Source of the DNA: Planococcus shenhongbingii
GTDB lineage: Bacteria > Bacillota > Bacilli > Bacillales_A > Planococcaceae
Direction: 5' to 3'
NCBI RefSeq assembly: GCF_030413635.1
Contig: NZ_CP129235.1
Location: 2,852,001-2,916,000, forward strand
Length of the DNA: 64,000 bases
The stretch's first letter is position 1, and every line of letters begins with the position of its first letter. The notes beneath the pieces were generated by a model. That model did not search any database, was not told the origin of the DNA, and was given only the letters and a program-made list of their open reading frames with translations. Position numbers and translations under genes: made by a program. Below are positions 7,978-17,373 of the stretch, in pieces.

Positions 7978-8649
7978 TTACTTAAATACCGTTTGCAGTT
8001 TTGCTGCCGTAGTTTTGCTGTCTTGTCTTCCTGTTTTAAACAAGGTATTTAGCATTTCCAGGATAAATGCCACCAAAGTTCCGATTATAAAACCAAAAGC
8101 CCCTGCCACCCCTAAGCTAAACACCATATTTTCTTCAAATGGTGAAGTTGGAAGTTGGTCGCTGGTAATTGGAATAACTGAAACCTTCTCCACTTGCATC
8201 ATTTCAGGAATTTTCTTTTTAAAATTCACAGCAACTGAGTTGGCGATTTGAATGGCCAACTCTTTGTCTGCACTGGAAACCGTTATATTCAATACTTGAG
8301 AATCAGCTGCTTCAGAAACGATAATTCTTTCGTGTAATTGCTTAACCGAGACTTTTAAGCCCAATTCTTTAATGACTTCTCCTAAAACTTGCGGGCTCCT
8401 TATGGTTGCGCTATAGGTTTCATTTATCCCAGGAACTTGTGAAGCAAGCTGTGAATCTGCTACTGCCGAAGGCACGGAACTTTCTTCCTGCTCAACTAGA
8501 ATCTGGCTAGTTGCTTTATATTCGGGCACTAAAACAAAATACAGTAAAAACCAAACAACCCCAATTGAAAGAAAGGTAATACTGAGAATCACTTTTAATT
8601 GTTTCCTTAGATTTTTTAGAATATTTAAAATAAGGATTTTTTGGCCCAC
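7978..8649 (-). CDS. Wzz/YveK-type polysaccharide chain-length determinant
   Basis: 223 residues with two membrane segments: residues about 20-42 (VILSITFLSIGVVWFLLYFVL) and about 180-205 (VFSLGVAGAFGFIIGTLVAF). These flank an extracytoplasmic domain with SATIRSPQVLGEVIKELGL, typical of Wzz co-polymerases and BY-kinase modulators. The start is a GTG with AAGGAGG eight bases upstream. No kinase partner lies beside it; the only BY-kinase in the window (58.1 kb) has its own modulator. It is therefore an orphan paralogue, possibly acting with the downstream FemAB-like gene. Confidence 0.8.
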   Translation of the reverse strand: MGQKILILNILKNLRKQLKVILSITFLSIGVVWFLLYFVLVPEYKATSQILVEQEESSVPSAVADSQLASQVPGINETYSATIRSPQVLGEVIKELGLKVSVKQLHERIIVSEAADSQVLNITVSSADKELAIQIANSVAVNFKKKIPEMMQVEKVSVIPITSDQLPTSPFEENMVFSLGVAGAFGFIIGTLVAFILEMLNTLFKTGRQDSKTTAAKLQTVFK

Positions 8650-9252
8650 AGAATATTCCTCCTTTTGAGCAAATAGAATTAGAGATTAATCAGTTTCTTA
8701 AAATTCAGATAATTGTAGTTCATTTATATCATACTTTTTTAGTTCAATCTACACTTTTAAAGAAAAAAACAAAAAAATAATTGGAATTTTTAAGTATTTC
8801 GACTCTTAGAATCTTTTTAACATATATTAGAAAATTCATTATAGTTCTATGTACCCTAACCGAAAAAATATATGATTTTTATGTTTCATAGATTATGGCA
8901 GATAGTTTATAGTTGCTGTTTCGTTGCCGGCTATCCGAAAAGTAGAAGCTCTGCTTTTATCTAAATGCAAAAAAAGCACCACTTCTTATGAAGTGATGCT
9001 TGCTTGTAGACATATGCAAATTGTAAATTCAAGTGTGGTTTCTGCTTCTCAAATCAGATGGAATCTTTCATTAACTGGCTTTGGATGATGTCATTCCCTA
9101 TTGAAATTATTGAGTTGGATTGTGTTTTGCTAGTACGGTACATCGCTACTAGTTTTTCAGTTTTTTCGCAACATTAAAAGACTGTAGACAGCCTCAACTT
9201 CGCAAGATGCCTACAGCCTAAAAAATCGCTTCTAAATGAAGTAATTCTTTTT
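8650..9252. other. 600-base non-coding stretch
   Basis: AT-rich. No open frame with a ribosome site was found. It holds a terminator-like hairpin (8974-9001) and a weaker inverted repeat, CTGTAG near 9182 against CTACAG near 9213. The promoter of the chain-length gene should lie close to 8650-8760, but no clear hexamers stand out. Confidence 0.5.
8974..9001 (-). terminator. Probable terminator downstream of the winged-helix gene
   Basis: AAGCACCACTTC pairs with GAAGTGATGCTT with one mismatch. On the minus strand it is followed by TTTTTT. It is about 250 bases past the gene ending at 9253, so the transcript would have a long 3' end. Confidence 0.55.
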
Positions 9253-9549
9253 TCATTCTTTCCATAATCCAATAATTCCATTTCGTCTATAAATAATGTG
9301 ATTGCTCTCAAGTGTCTTTAATACTTTTGATAAAGTTTGATGCGGAATATTCATATCCATAGTTATTTCTTTAATGGTTTTAAAAAGTACACCGTCTGGA
9401 GTAGAGTTTTTCATAAAGTATTTTATAAACCTTTCTCCTGTTTCTGCAATACGATCTGTTTCATTTACGAAACATTCCCGGCACTTTTTCAATATCTTAT
9501 GTTCTGTGAATGGCTGGGTTTCAGAAAGGTTGTTTCTCATTGATACCAT
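9253..9549 (-). CDS. Small winged-helix DNA-binding protein
   Basis: 98 residues. The C-terminal 60 residues have a winged-helix pattern: GVLFKTIKEITMDMN (helix), IPHQTLSKVLKTLESN (recognition helix), HIIYRRNGIIGLW (wing). It resembles RepL-like or other small replication/repressor winged helices, but the N-terminus (with CREC) is not diagnostic. The start at 9549 is preferred because GGGAGG lies seven bases upstream of ATG; the frame runs back to 9588. It is monocistronic and AT-rich compared with the flanking core genes. Possibly a remnant of a mobile element; the regulatory target is unknown. Confidence 0.55.
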   Translation of the reverse strand: MVSMRNNLSETQPFTEHKILKKCRECFVNETDRIAETGERFIKYFMKNSTPDGVLFKTIKEITMDMNIPHQTLSKVLKTLESNHIIYRRNGIIGLWKE

Positions 9550-9677
9550 ATCATCGCCTCCCATATCTTTACTTTTTTTATTCTTCATTTACATATATAC
9601 CCTTAATTATATTAATTATTCATTTAATTGTAAATTATTTCTTAAAATTCTAATAGTTTTATTAATTTTAAGTAAAT

Positions 9678-9707
9678 ATAAAAACCGTCCATTTTACTGG
9701 ACGGTTT
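9678..9707 (-). terminator. Terminator of the amidohydrolase operon
   Basis: AAACCGTCC/GGACGGTTT with an 8-base loop, followed on the minus strand by TTTTTATATTT. It lies just past the stop at 9720. Confidence 0.8.
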
Positions 9708-9719
9708 CTGGCCGATTTC

Positions 9720-11018
9720 TTACTCCATCATTTTTTTCTCAATAAAATCCTTTAATACATGGATTCCTGCTACACAATCATTTAATGATGACCATTCTTT
9801 TGGATTGTGGCTGATCCCTTCCTTGCTTCGGACAAACAGCATGGCAACTGGAATATGCTTTCCAAGCACCATAGCATCATGTCCAGCACCGCTTGGTATA
9901 TAAGTCGGCTTAATCCCAAACTTTTTCAATGATTCAGCTAGTTTTTCTTTCAGATTTTCTGCAATCGGAATCGGCTGGATTTTTGTGCTTTGTTTGATCT
10001 CTACTTGAATTCCGCGTTTCGCTGCTATGTTTCTAGCTTCTTCTGTAATCAGATTTACCAATTGATCGCGTGTCTGTTCTTGGATATCACGGATATCCAC
10101 GTTTAAAGAAACTTTTTCTGGAATCACATTGGCACCATTCGGCGCTACTGCCATTTTGCCGACTGTTGCTACTCCCGTTTCACTTACCTTCTGCGGGAAT
10201 TCAGAAACTCTTTGGATAAATTCTGCAGCTGCCACAAGTGGGTCTTTTCGGCCAATCATCGGCGTGTTTCCTGCGTGCCCTGCTTCGCCGTAAAACTCAA
10301 TTTCCAGCCATGCTAATCCTGCAATTCCACTGACAATGCCCACAGGCTGATTTTCTTGCTCCAGTTTTTTTCCTTGCTCGATATGGACTTCCACAAAAAG
10401 CTCCAGCTCATTAAAATCGCGTTTGGCATTTTTGAAATCCCGTATCGAACTTCCATAATCTTCCAAAACCTGCTCCAAGTCTGCACCATTAAAATCACGA
10501 AGCCTTTGGATCTCTTCTTCGTTGATTTCCCCTACCATCGCCCGGCTGCCGCTTAGGCCGCTATTAAACCGCGATCCTTCCTCGTCAGTAAAGATAATTA
10601 CTTCAAATGGTTTATTGGGAGTAAAACCGCTGTCTTTCCAGGCCTCTACTACTTCTAATGCTGATAATACTCCGAGAGGCCCATCAAAATTCCCCCCGTT
10701 TGGGACACTGTCCACATGAGAACCTGAAGCGATGACTTTTGCATCCTGATTTGCTCCTTTCAGGCGCCCAACGACATTTCCTGCACCATCCTCCGACACG
10801 TCAAGCCCGGCACCATACATCCACTTCTTTACAAGTGCTTTCGCTGATTTTTCTTCTATTGAAAATCCGGGGCGTTTAACTCCCCCAACTTGTGTAAAGC
10901 CGATGTGAGATAATTCATAAAGTCGCCGGGCAATACGTTCCCCATTGACGCCAGAATGAGACAGGCTGGTGTCAAAACCTTTCAGTAAATCTTCCAATAG
11001 CGGATTGTGTATCGTCAT
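9720..11018 (-). CDS. N-carbamoyl-L-amino acid hydrolase / allantoate amidohydrolase family (M20 type)
   Basis: A 432-residue Zn/Mn-dependent amidase. Metal and active-site signatures are visible: SGSHVDSVPNGGNFDGPLG (metal His and Asp), FTDEEGSRF (catalytic and metal Glu), VEVHIEQGKKLE (metal His) and near the C-terminus SGAGHDAMVL and GISHNPKEW. These place it with AmaB/HyuC and AllC enzymes, which remove a carbamoyl group from N-carbamoyl amino acids or allantoate. GGAGG sits before ATG 11018, which fixes the start. It is the last gene of an operon with a second M20 amidohydrolase (two bases between ORF bounds) and a membrane transporter, which suggests uptake and stepwise hydrolysis of an N-substituted amino acid. 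Confidence 0.82.
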   Translation of the reverse strand: MTIHNPLLEDLLKGFDTSLSHSGVNGERIARRLYELSHIGFTQVGGVKRPGFSIEEKSAKALVKKWMYGAGLDVSEDGAGNVVGRLKGANQDAKVIASGSHVDSVPNGGNFDGPLGVLSALEVVEAWKDSGFTPNKPFEVIIFTDEEGSRFNSGLSGSRAMVGEINEEEIQRLRDFNGADLEQVLEDYGSSIRDFKNAKRDFNELELFVEVHIEQGKKLEQENQPVGIVSGIAGLAWLEIEFYGEAGHAGNTPMIGRKDPLVAAAEFIQRVSEFPQKVSETGVATVGKMAVAPNGANVIPEKVSLNVDIRDIQEQTRDQLVNLITEEARNIAAKRGIQVEIKQSTKIQPIPIAENLKEKLAESLKKFGIKPTYIPSGAGHDAMVLGKHIPVAMLFVRSKEGISHNPKEWSSLNDCVAGIHVLKDFIEKKMME

Positions 11019-11038
11019 TCTTTTTTCCTCCAGCAATA

Positions 11039-12214
11039 TTATTTATTTAAATAAGCCCAGGCATACTGTGCATACAATTCCGCGCCGGTTGCCAAAGCCT
11101 CTTCATCAATATTGAATTTCCCATGGTGATGGGCCCATTGCGTGTCTTTTTCAGGGTTTCCGCTGCCGACTAACGCAAAACTTCCGGGAACTTTATCCAA
11201 ATAAAAGGAAAAATCTTCACCGCCCATAGTCGGCTTTTCATCATAAACGGACCCTTCCCCAAACGCAGCTGCAGCTACTTGCCGAACCAGTTCAGCACTT
11301 TCTTGTCCGTTAATGACTGCCTGCGTGCCTCTAAAATAGTCAACAGTCGCAGTGCCGCCATAAATTGCCGCTGTATTTTCCGCATAGATTTTCAGTTGCT
11401 TTTCAATATGGTCACGTGTTTCAGCATCAAAACAGCGGACTGTTCCTTCAATTTCAGCATTTTCAGCGATTACATTAAACCGTGTGCCCACAACCATTTT
11501 ACCAACTGTTACAACAGCCGGCTGTTGTGGATCAATGGTCCGTGAAACCACAGATTGAACATTCATAACAAACGATGAAGCGATAATTGCTGCATCAATG
11601 CAAGCTTGCGGAATCGCGCCGTGGCCGCCTCGGCCTTTGAAATGCACTTTAAAGATATCAGCTGATGCAAAAGATGGGCCTGGATTGCAGGCTACACTAT
11701 GTGAAGGAATCTGTGACCAGATATGAATGCCGAATACGTCATCGACACCTTCCACTGCTCCTTGCTCAACCATTGCTTTAGCTCCTGTGGCCACTTCTTC
11801 TGCCGGTTGGAAAATAAAACGGACCGAGCCCGGCAGTTCGTCTTTAATGCCAGCTAATGCTTTAGCGGCGGATAGCAGCATCGCAGTATGGGCATCATGT
11901 CCGCATGCATGCATTTTACCGGTTGTAACCGATTTATAAGGCAAATCGATATTCAGTTCTTCTACTGATAAAGCATCCATATCCGCACGGAGGGCCACAG
12001 TTTTCCCTTCTTTGCCGCCCTTTAACGTGCCAATCACGCCAGTAGGTTCTGTTTTCCGGCATTCGATACCAAGGCTTGTCAAATAGTCATAAACATATTG
12101 AGAAGTATTATACTCTTCCCAGGACAGTTCCGGTTCACTATGCAATTTGCGGCGAATGCTAATTGTTTCTTCGTTACTTTCTTGTATGGCATTTTTGATG
12201 GCTTCATTAATCAT
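11039..12214 (-). CDS. M20 family N-acyl-L-amino acid amidohydrolase
   Basis: A 391-residue cytosolic metallo-amidase of the aminoacylase/IAA-hydrolase group: RRKLHSEPELSWEEY at the N-terminus, LRADMDALSVEE, KMHACGHDAHTAMLLSAAK (metal ligands), FIFQPAEEVATGAKAM (catalytic Glu) and PTMGGEDFSFYLDKVPG at the end. It cleaves N-acyl or N-acetyl groups from amino acids or related amides. GGAGGG precedes the ATG by eight bases. The next gene starts within about 20 bases, so the two hydrolases are surely co-transcribed. The transporter gene upstream is separated by 140 bases containing strong inverted repeats. Confidence 0.87.
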   Translation of the reverse strand: MINEAIKNAIQESNEETISIRRKLHSEPELSWEEYNTSQYVYDYLTSLGIECRKTEPTGVIGTLKGGKEGKTVALRADMDALSVEELNIDLPYKSVTTGKMHACGHDAHTAMLLSAAKALAGIKDELPGSVRFIFQPAEEVATGAKAMVEQGAVEGVDDVFGIHIWSQIPSHSVACNPGPSFASADIFKVHFKGRGGHGAIPQACIDAAIIASSFVMNVQSVVSRTIDPQQPAVVTVGKMVVGTRFNVIAENAEIEGTVRCFDAETRDHIEKQLKIYAENTAAIYGGTATVDYFRGTQAVINGQESAELVRQVAAAAFGEGSVYDEKPTMGGEDFSFYLDKVPGSFALVGSGNPEKDTQWAHHHGKFNIDEEALATGAELYAQYAWAYLNK

Positions 12215-12238
12215 CTTATTAACCCTCCAGTTTTATCC

Positions 12239-12344
12239 GACTTTATCGGGCAGTATGGCTTCCGCTTCTCCGAGCGGATGCCACTGTCCGTAAAAGTCCG
12301 ATTGGTTCAACTAACCTCCAGTGGAATAAACACTCCACTGGAGG
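12239..12344. repeat. Two consecutive palindromic structures between operon genes
   Basis: The first structure (12239-12298) pairs a long imperfect arm GACTTTATCGGGCAGT with CTGTCCGTAAAAGTC and encloses an inner TCCGC/GCGGA stem. The second (12315-12344) is a perfect 11-bp stem CCTCCAGTGGA/TCCACTGGAGG. Neither has a T-run on either strand, so they are unlikely to be simple terminators. They lie between the transporter and the M20 hydrolases and could stabilise or process the mRNA, or be an inserted interspersed palindrome. Confidence 0.7.
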
Positions 12345-12354
12345 AAGTTTCACT

Positions 12355-13551
12355 TTATAAAAATCCGACGAAAATTCCTGCTAGTATTACTGAAACAATT
12401 GTTACAGTGATAAATCCCGCCACCAGCATCGGCGGCAGCATGTGGCTTGTCAATACATCCCGTTCTTTTTCATCTTTTGTTAAGGAATTGATCACTTCAA
12501 CGGTAATAATGTAATCTGCTGGGAAACCATATAGCGCAGTGAGTGAAACAGCAAACGCCATTTCTTTGCTGACTTTCAATAACTTGCCGACAATAAAAGA
12601 AAAAATGTACATCCCTGCAACCCCTAAAGCAATACAAGCCACAAGCGGATAAATAATTTCCAGCATCATGCTTGGCGTGGCATTTTTCAAGCCATCGAAA
12701 ACGAAAAGCAATAGACCCATTATAGCAAATCCAAAACCGTTTGCTTTTTGCAGCGGATGGCGTTCTAAGAAACCGATACTTCGGGCAACTACTCCAAAGA
12801 ACAAGCAAAGGACGTAGGGGCTGATTTCGACATAAGGCGCTGATAAATCGGAAACAAGATATGCCAGATAGCCGACTAATGCCAACCGGAAGAATTTAAA
12901 AAAATCGGTATTGTATTTATCCGGCATGTTTGCGAACATTCTCGGTTCTTTCACTTCCTCGGTTGGTGTTCCTTTTTGTTCAGTTACCAATACTCTTTCC
13001 GTCAATTCGTTGTTTCTGTATTTTTGCAAAAGAGATCTGCCTTCACGTTTTAGCATAATCGAAGTTAAAGGATAGCCGGCGAAACCTTGCATGACGTAAA
13101 TAACAATTGCAAAAACCGCTAAAGTCGGCAATCCGGCCGCTTGTGCTCCTTCAGACATGATTAAAGCGGAAACAACTCCACCTACTAATGGTGGAATAGC
13201 TACTATTACTGTTTGAAAATCAAACAGCAGCATCCCGATACTAAAAAGAGCAGCACAAATCCCTAAAATTCCTGCTAAAGCGATTAAAATTGTTTTCCAC
13301 TGAGCTTTCAGTTCTTGCAGGGATAATAACGTCCCCATATTGGTAATTAGCAGGAAAATGAGCATTGTTACTACCGCTGGCGGAATACCAGCAAGCGCTA
13401 CAATATCAGGCGGAAAAAAAGTCCAATATCCGAGCAGGAATAATACCCCACTAATAAAAATAGAAGGAATCCAAGCTTTTGTGCGAATTGATACAACTTC
13501 GCCAATAAATAAAATGAAAACTAAAATCGTCAATGCCAGCATTTGCGCCAT
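12355..13551 (-). CDS. Polytopic membrane transporter (GltS-like) linked to amidohydrolases
   Basis: 398 residues with about ten hydrophobic segments in two halves separated by a hydrophilic loop (about residues 170-215, containing LLQKYRNNELTERVLVTEQK). Segments such as GIPPAVVTMLIFLLITNMGTLL and PPLVGGVVSALIMSEGAQAAG resemble the GltS/ion-transporter superfamily. The family assignment is weak and I could not place it more exactly. As first gene of the operon with two amidohydrolases it most likely imports their substrate. The start ATG at 13551 is preceded by AAAGGAGGAAGTA. Confidence 0.6.
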   Translation of the reverse strand: MAQMLALTILVFILFIGEVVSIRTKAWIPSIFISGVLFLLGYWTFFPPDIVALAGIPPAVVTMLIFLLITNMGTLLSLQELKAQWKTILIALAGILGICAALFSIGMLLFDFQTVIVAIPPLVGGVVSALIMSEGAQAAGLPTLAVFAIVIYVMQGFAGYPLTSIMLKREGRSLLQKYRNNELTERVLVTEQKGTPTEEVKEPRMFANMPDKYNTDFFKFFRLALVGYLAYLVSDLSAPYVEISPYVLCLFFGVVARSIGFLERHPLQKANGFGFAIMGLLLFVFDGLKNATPSMMLEIIYPLVACIALGVAGMYIFSFIVGKLLKVSKEMAFAVSLTALYGFPADYIITVEVINSLTKDEKERDVLTSHMLPPMLVAGFITVTIVSVILAGIFVGFL

Positions 13552-13884
13552 TTCTACTTCCTCCTTTTACTTTCAGTCGACTGCACTAATTCCGCCTTTT
13601 CTCTTCATTTTGATAAAGTGTTGCTGCAATGTTAGCATAAATTTAAGCTATTATAAATAGAATTCAACGACAATTTAGAAATTACAATCAATCGTATTAT
13701 GGCTATTAATTTGACAGCAGGTCCCATTCTTTTTTCAAGACTTCATCTATCTAATGCGAACTCACTGAAAATGTGGCTATATTTGAATTTTCTCAAAGGA
13801 GAACCGAGAAAGGTTTATGTTTTCTATATTAGAGGTAACGGGATAGGATAGGACAATATAAGCTATAAAAGGAGGAAATGTTTA
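13552..13884. other. Divergent intergenic region, transporter operon / gabD
   Basis: This 330-base region holds the promoters of the leftward amidohydrolase operon and of gabD. The clearest element is a sigma-B-like pair before gabD (separate entry). A loosely CodY-like string AATTTTCTCAAAGG occurs near 13788 but has too many mismatches to claim. Nothing else was recognised. Confidence 0.4.
13819..13845 (+). promoter_or_regulatory. Candidate sigma-B-type promoter of gabD
   Basis: GTTTTC (13819-13824) is followed after 15 bases by GGGATA (13840-13845). This is close to GTTTAA-N12-15-GGGWAW with three mismatches. The transcript would start about 30 bases before the GGAGG site of gabD. The homologous gene in Listeria is a known sigma-B target, which makes the reading reasonable. 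Confidence 0.4.
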
Positions 13885-15309
13885 ATGGAAGGTAAAAACT
13901 ATATTAATGGTGACTGGACAACAGCGGGTGATGGGGTCATCGACGTAATGAACCCGGCAACTGGGGAGAAATTCGGTACAGTACCAAACGGCGGTGAAGC
14001 AGAAGCTAAGGCTGCAGTTGATGCTGCTTCTGCGGCTTTTGGTACATGGTCAAAAACGACCGTCTATGAACGTGCCTCTCTCTTGATGAAATGGCATGAT
14101 CTTTTACTGGAGCACAAACTGGAAGTGGCAGAAATCATGACGAAAGAAATGGGCAAGCCGTTAGCTGAAGCCATCGGAGAAATTGAATACTCCGCTTCCT
14201 TTATTTCCTGGTTCGCTGAAGAAGCAAAGCGTTCAAATGGCCGGCTCATCCCCGCAACAAAAGAAGGCAAACGGATCCAAGTATTAAAGCAGCCGGTTGG
14301 TGTTGTCGTTTCCATCACACCATGGAATTTCCCAGCTGCTATGATGGCTAGAAAAATGGCTCCAGCTCTCGCAGCCGGCTGTACATTTGTAGCGAAACCG
14401 GCAAAATTGACGCCACTGACCGCAGTGCGTATGTATGAGCTGGCAGAAGAAGCCGGATTCCCAAAAGGGGTTATTAATTTGGTGACCGGAAGCGCCAGCA
14501 AAATCGGACGTGTCTTCACCAGCCACCCAGCAGTCCGGAAACTGACTTTCACCGGATCCACTGAAATCGGCAAAGAATTGATGAAGCAAAGCGCTGACTC
14601 TATGTTGAATTTATCGCTTGAACTTGGCGGCCATGCTCCAATTATTGTCTGTGAAGACGCCAATATGGATTTGGCAATTGAAGGCGTTATGGCTTCGAAG
14701 TTCCGCAATGCGGGGCAAACCTGTGTATGCGGCAACCGAATTTATGTCCACCGGACAATTGTTGAAGAATTTTCACAGCGCCTGCAAGAAGCAACAGCTA
14801 AATTGAAAGTCGGCAACGGCATGGATGAAGGCGTTCAAATTGGCCCTCTTGTTGACCAGGACGGCTATGAAAAATCGGCTCGGCATGTACAAGATGCTGT
14901 GGAAAAAGGCGCAAAAGTTTTAGTCGGGGGAGACGGAAAAGCAGAAAACGGAGCATACTTCTATAACCCGACCGTATTGATCAACGCAACTCCGGATATG
15001 CTCGTCATGAACGAAGAAACATTCGGTCCGGTTGCTCCAATTATGGCTTTTGATACTGATGAAGAAGCGGTACGCCTTGCGAATGACACTCGATTCGGCT
15101 TAGCGGCCTATTTCTTTACAGATAGCTTATCACGGGGAACTTATATTTCTGAAAACCTTGAATATGGCATTGTGGGTTGGAATGACGGGGCTCCCTCCAC
15201 AGCACAAGCGCCTTTTGGGGGCATGAAAGAAAGTGGAATTGGACGCGAAGGTGGACAAGAAGGATTGGAAGCTTTCCTGGAAACGAAGTATATTTCCATT
15301 AAATTATAA
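13885..15309 (+). CDS. gabD: NAD(P)-dependent succinate-semialdehyde dehydrogenase
   Basis: A 474-residue aldehyde dehydrogenase that oxidises succinate semialdehyde to succinate, the last step of GABA breakdown. ALDH signatures are complete: [35 protein letters not shown] (cofactor site), [11 protein letters not shown] with the general-base Glu, and [10 protein letters not shown] with the nucleophilic Cys. The C-terminus [17 protein letters not shown] is the GabD subgroup motif. AAAAGGAGG lies just upstream of the ATG. It stands alone, between a candidate sigma-B promoter and a strong terminator; no GABA aminotransferase is adjacent. Confidence 0.9.
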   Translation: MEGKNYINGDWTTAGDGVIDVMNPATGEKFGTVPNGGEAEAKAAVDAASAAFGTWSKTTVYERASLLMKWHDLLLEHKLEVAEIMTKEMGKPLAEAIGEIEYSASFISWFAEEAKRSNGRLIPATKEGKRIQVLKQPVGVVVSITPWNFPAAMMARKMAPALAAGCTFVAKPAKLTPLTAVRMYELAEEAGFPKGVINLVTGSASKIGRVFTSHPAVRKLTFTGSTEIGKELMKQSADSMLNLSLELGGHAPIIVCEDANMDLAIEGVMASKFRNAGQTCVCGNRIYVHRTIVEEFSQRLQEATAKLKVGNGMDEGVQIGPLVDQDGYEKSARHVQDAVEKGAKVLVGGDGKAENGAYFYNPTVLINATPDMLVMNEETFGPVAPIMAFDTDEEAVRLANDTRFGLAAYFFTDSLSRGTYISENLEYGIVGWNDGAPSTAQAPFGGMKESGIGREGGQEGLEAFLETKYISIKL

Positions 15310-15372
15310 AGATGTCTTCAAACAGCGGATGATGAAAACTTCTCAATGATTGTTATAGCGAAATAAATAAAC

Positions 15373-15403
15373 AAAAACGGTCCGAGTGTTTCGGACCGTT
15401 TTT
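15373..15403. terminator. Bidirectional terminator between gabD and thrB
   Basis: AAAAACGGTCCGA / TCGGACCGTTTTT with a 5-base loop. T-runs on both strands serve the convergent gabD and hom-thrCB transcripts. Confidence 0.9.
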
Positions 15404-15409
15404 CATATG

Positions 15410-16315
15410 TTATAAAACTGTTTCAACTGATTTTATACCCGCATTTGACGGTTTGGTAATCAGGCATTCATAATGCGGAAAGAGCTTTTTCAGCTTTTGG
15501 CTGATGTCTCGTTCTTTGCCTTTTTCTGCTGCGACAAATAAAGATGGACCTGCTCCGCTGATGGCAGAACCATAAGCACCAGATTTCCGGCAAGCTAGCC
15601 GAATGGCATCAAAGTCAGGGAACCTGCTTTTTCGGTACGGTTCATGAAATTCATCTTTCTCCATCATGCGCCCTGCTGTTTCCCAATCCCCTTTTGCCAA
15701 TGCTGCGGCTAGTACATTCGCAGCCATGCTGCTGCGGACGGCGACAGGATGCGGTAGTTCTTCCGGCAATAATCCTCTGGATTCTGAAGTCAGAAATTCT
15801 GTAGGGGGAACTAGGATCAAGACACCGATTTCGACCTCTGGAACATGAACAATTGACAGCTCTTCGGCATCCGCATAAGATATCGTCAAGCCGCCTAAAA
15901 GTGCTGCAGAAATATTGTCCGCATGCCCTTCCATCTCTGTGCCGATTTCCACTTTTTCTTTCATTGGCATATTCAAATCAAGAAGGCGATCCGCGATTTC
16001 AATGCCGCCTGCAATCGCGGAAGCACTGCTGCCAAGACCGCGGCTAAGCGGAATATCGGTTTCCACTTGGAGTCTGGCAGGCGGTAAATCCCGGCCATAT
16101 TTACCCGCAACTTTCTGAGCCGCCACAACGATTAAATTATCTGAAGAAGGCGATAAATGCTGATAGCTTTCATTATTGTATTGAACCGACCATTCATTTG
16201 CAGGAGAGACATGAATGGATAGGTGAAGATCCAGAGCAAGTCCGATCGAATCAAATCCAGGGCCTAAGTTAGCTGTCGAAGCCGGCACGGTTACCGTAAA
16301 GTCGTTCCATTTCAT
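15410..16315 (-). CDS. thrB: Homoserine kinase
   Basis: A 301-residue GHMP-family kinase that phosphorylates L-homoserine for threonine synthesis. The N-terminal [21 protein letters not shown] and the phosphate-binding [16 protein letters not shown] are the GHMP motifs, and [17 protein letters not shown] is the C-terminal glycine motif. It overlaps thrC by four bases (ATGA), has AAAGGAG in the end of thrC, and is the last gene of hom-thrC-thrB. Confidence 0.95.
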   Translation of the reverse strand: MKWNDFTVTVPASTANLGPGFDSIGLALDLHLSIHVSPANEWSVQYNNESYQHLSPSSDNLIVVAAQKVAGKYGRDLPPARLQVETDIPLSRGLGSSASAIAGGIEIADRLLDLNMPMKEKVEIGTEMEGHADNISAALLGGLTISYADAEELSIVHVPEVEIGVLILVPPTEFLTSESRGLLPEELPHPVAVRSSMAANVLAAALAKGDWETAGRMMEKDEFHEPYRKSRFPDFDAIRLACRKSGAYGSAISGAGPSLFVAAEKGKERDISQKLKKLFPHYECLITKPSNAGIKSVETVL

Positions 16316-17373
16316 GCCTTGACTCCTTTCTTCAAATCCTCCCAGAACTGCTCCATATCTGCTGGCACTAATTGTGCTTTATGCTCATTTACTGAAATGG
16401 CGGTTTCCGGATCTTTTAACCCATTGCCGGTCAATACCGCTACAACAGTCGATCCTTTCTTCAGCATGCCGCTTTCCACTTGTTTTTTGATGCCTGCGAT
16501 TGAAGCGCAAGATGCCGGTTCTGCGAAAACTCCTTCAGTTGAAGCCAGCAATTGATAGGCTTCCAGAATTTCTTCATCTGTAGCTGCTAAGATTGTTCCA
16601 TTTGATTCATCTAATGCATTTAATGCTAAGTTCCAGCTGGCTGGATTGCCAATCCGGATTGCTGTTGCAACCGTTTCCGGGTTTTCAACAATCTCATTAT
16701 TAACGATTGGCGCTGCTCCAGCTGCCTGGACACCTAAAAGTTCCGGACGTTTTGCTCCGGTTTTTTCAGCATATTCACTAAAACCTTTCCAAGACGCAGA
16801 AATATTCCCGGCATTGCCAACCGGCAACGCGAAGATATCCGGCACACGGTCCAGCTGGTCGATCACTTCAAATGCAATTGTTTTCTGCCCTTCCAAACGA
16901 TACGGATTAACTGAGTTGACAAGTGCAATTCCTGCTTCCTGCCCCACTTCCCGTACCATGCGGAGTGCTTCATCAAAATTCCCTTTGATCTCAAGGATTT
17001 CTGCTCCATACATTTTTGCTTGTGCCAATTTCCCAAGTGCGATGCGCCCTTCCGGAATGACGACGATTGTACGCATACCCGCTCTTGCGCCGTATGCGGC
17101 AGCAGATGCAGACGTATTGCCGGTAGAAGCACAGACTAGTACAGTCTTTCCTTCTTCTTTTGCTTTTGCAACGGCCATGACCATTCCGCGGTCTTTGAAG
17201 GATCCGGTCGGGTTAGCCCCTTCCAATTTCGCATAAAGTTCAATTCCCCATTGCTCTGATAACTTCTCTAAATGGACTAGCGGTGTGTTTCCTTCCTGCA
17301 GCGTTAATGCAGGTGTAGCTTCACTTACCGGCAACCATTCCTTATACTGTTCGATCAATCCTGGCCATCTCAT
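16312..17373 (-). CDS. thrC: Threonine synthase
   Basis: A 353-residue PLP enzyme converting O-phosphohomoserine to threonine. The PLP lysine is in [35 protein letters not shown] and [16 protein letters not shown] are the phosphate- and cofactor-binding loops. It overlaps hom and thrB by four bases on each side, which indicates translational coupling. Length and start agree with the Bacillus enzyme. Confidence 0.95.
   Translation of the reverse strand: MRWPGLIEQYKEWLPVSEATPALTLQEGNTPLVHLEKLSEQWGIELYAKLEGANPTGSFKDRGMVMAVAKAKEEGKTVLVCASTGNTSASAAAYGARAGMRTIVVIPEGRIALGKLAQAKMYGAEILEIKGNFDEALRMVREVGQEAGIALVNSVNPYRLEGQKTIAFEVIDQLDRVPDIFALPVGNAGNISASWKGFSEYAEKTGAKRPELLGVQAAGAAPIVNNEIVENPETVATAIRIGNPASWNLALNALDESNGTILAATDEEILEAYQLLASTEGVFAEPASCASIAGIKKQVESGMLKKGSTVVAVLTGNGLKDPETAISVNEHKAQLVPADMEQFWEDLKKGVKA

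Noticed and set aside
12497..12808. 103-residue minus-strand frame inside the transporter gene
   Set aside because: Same strand but different frame of a complete membrane transporter; its Cys/Arg-rich content is typical of an out-of-frame read.
14064..14735. 223-residue minus-strand frame inside gabD
   Set aside because: It lies entirely within a complete aldehyde dehydrogenase gene, without a ribosome site or recognisable domains.
16646..17236. 196-residue plus-strand frame inside thrC
   Set aside because: Shadow of the threonine synthase gene; low-complexity Ser/Ala/Pro sequence.
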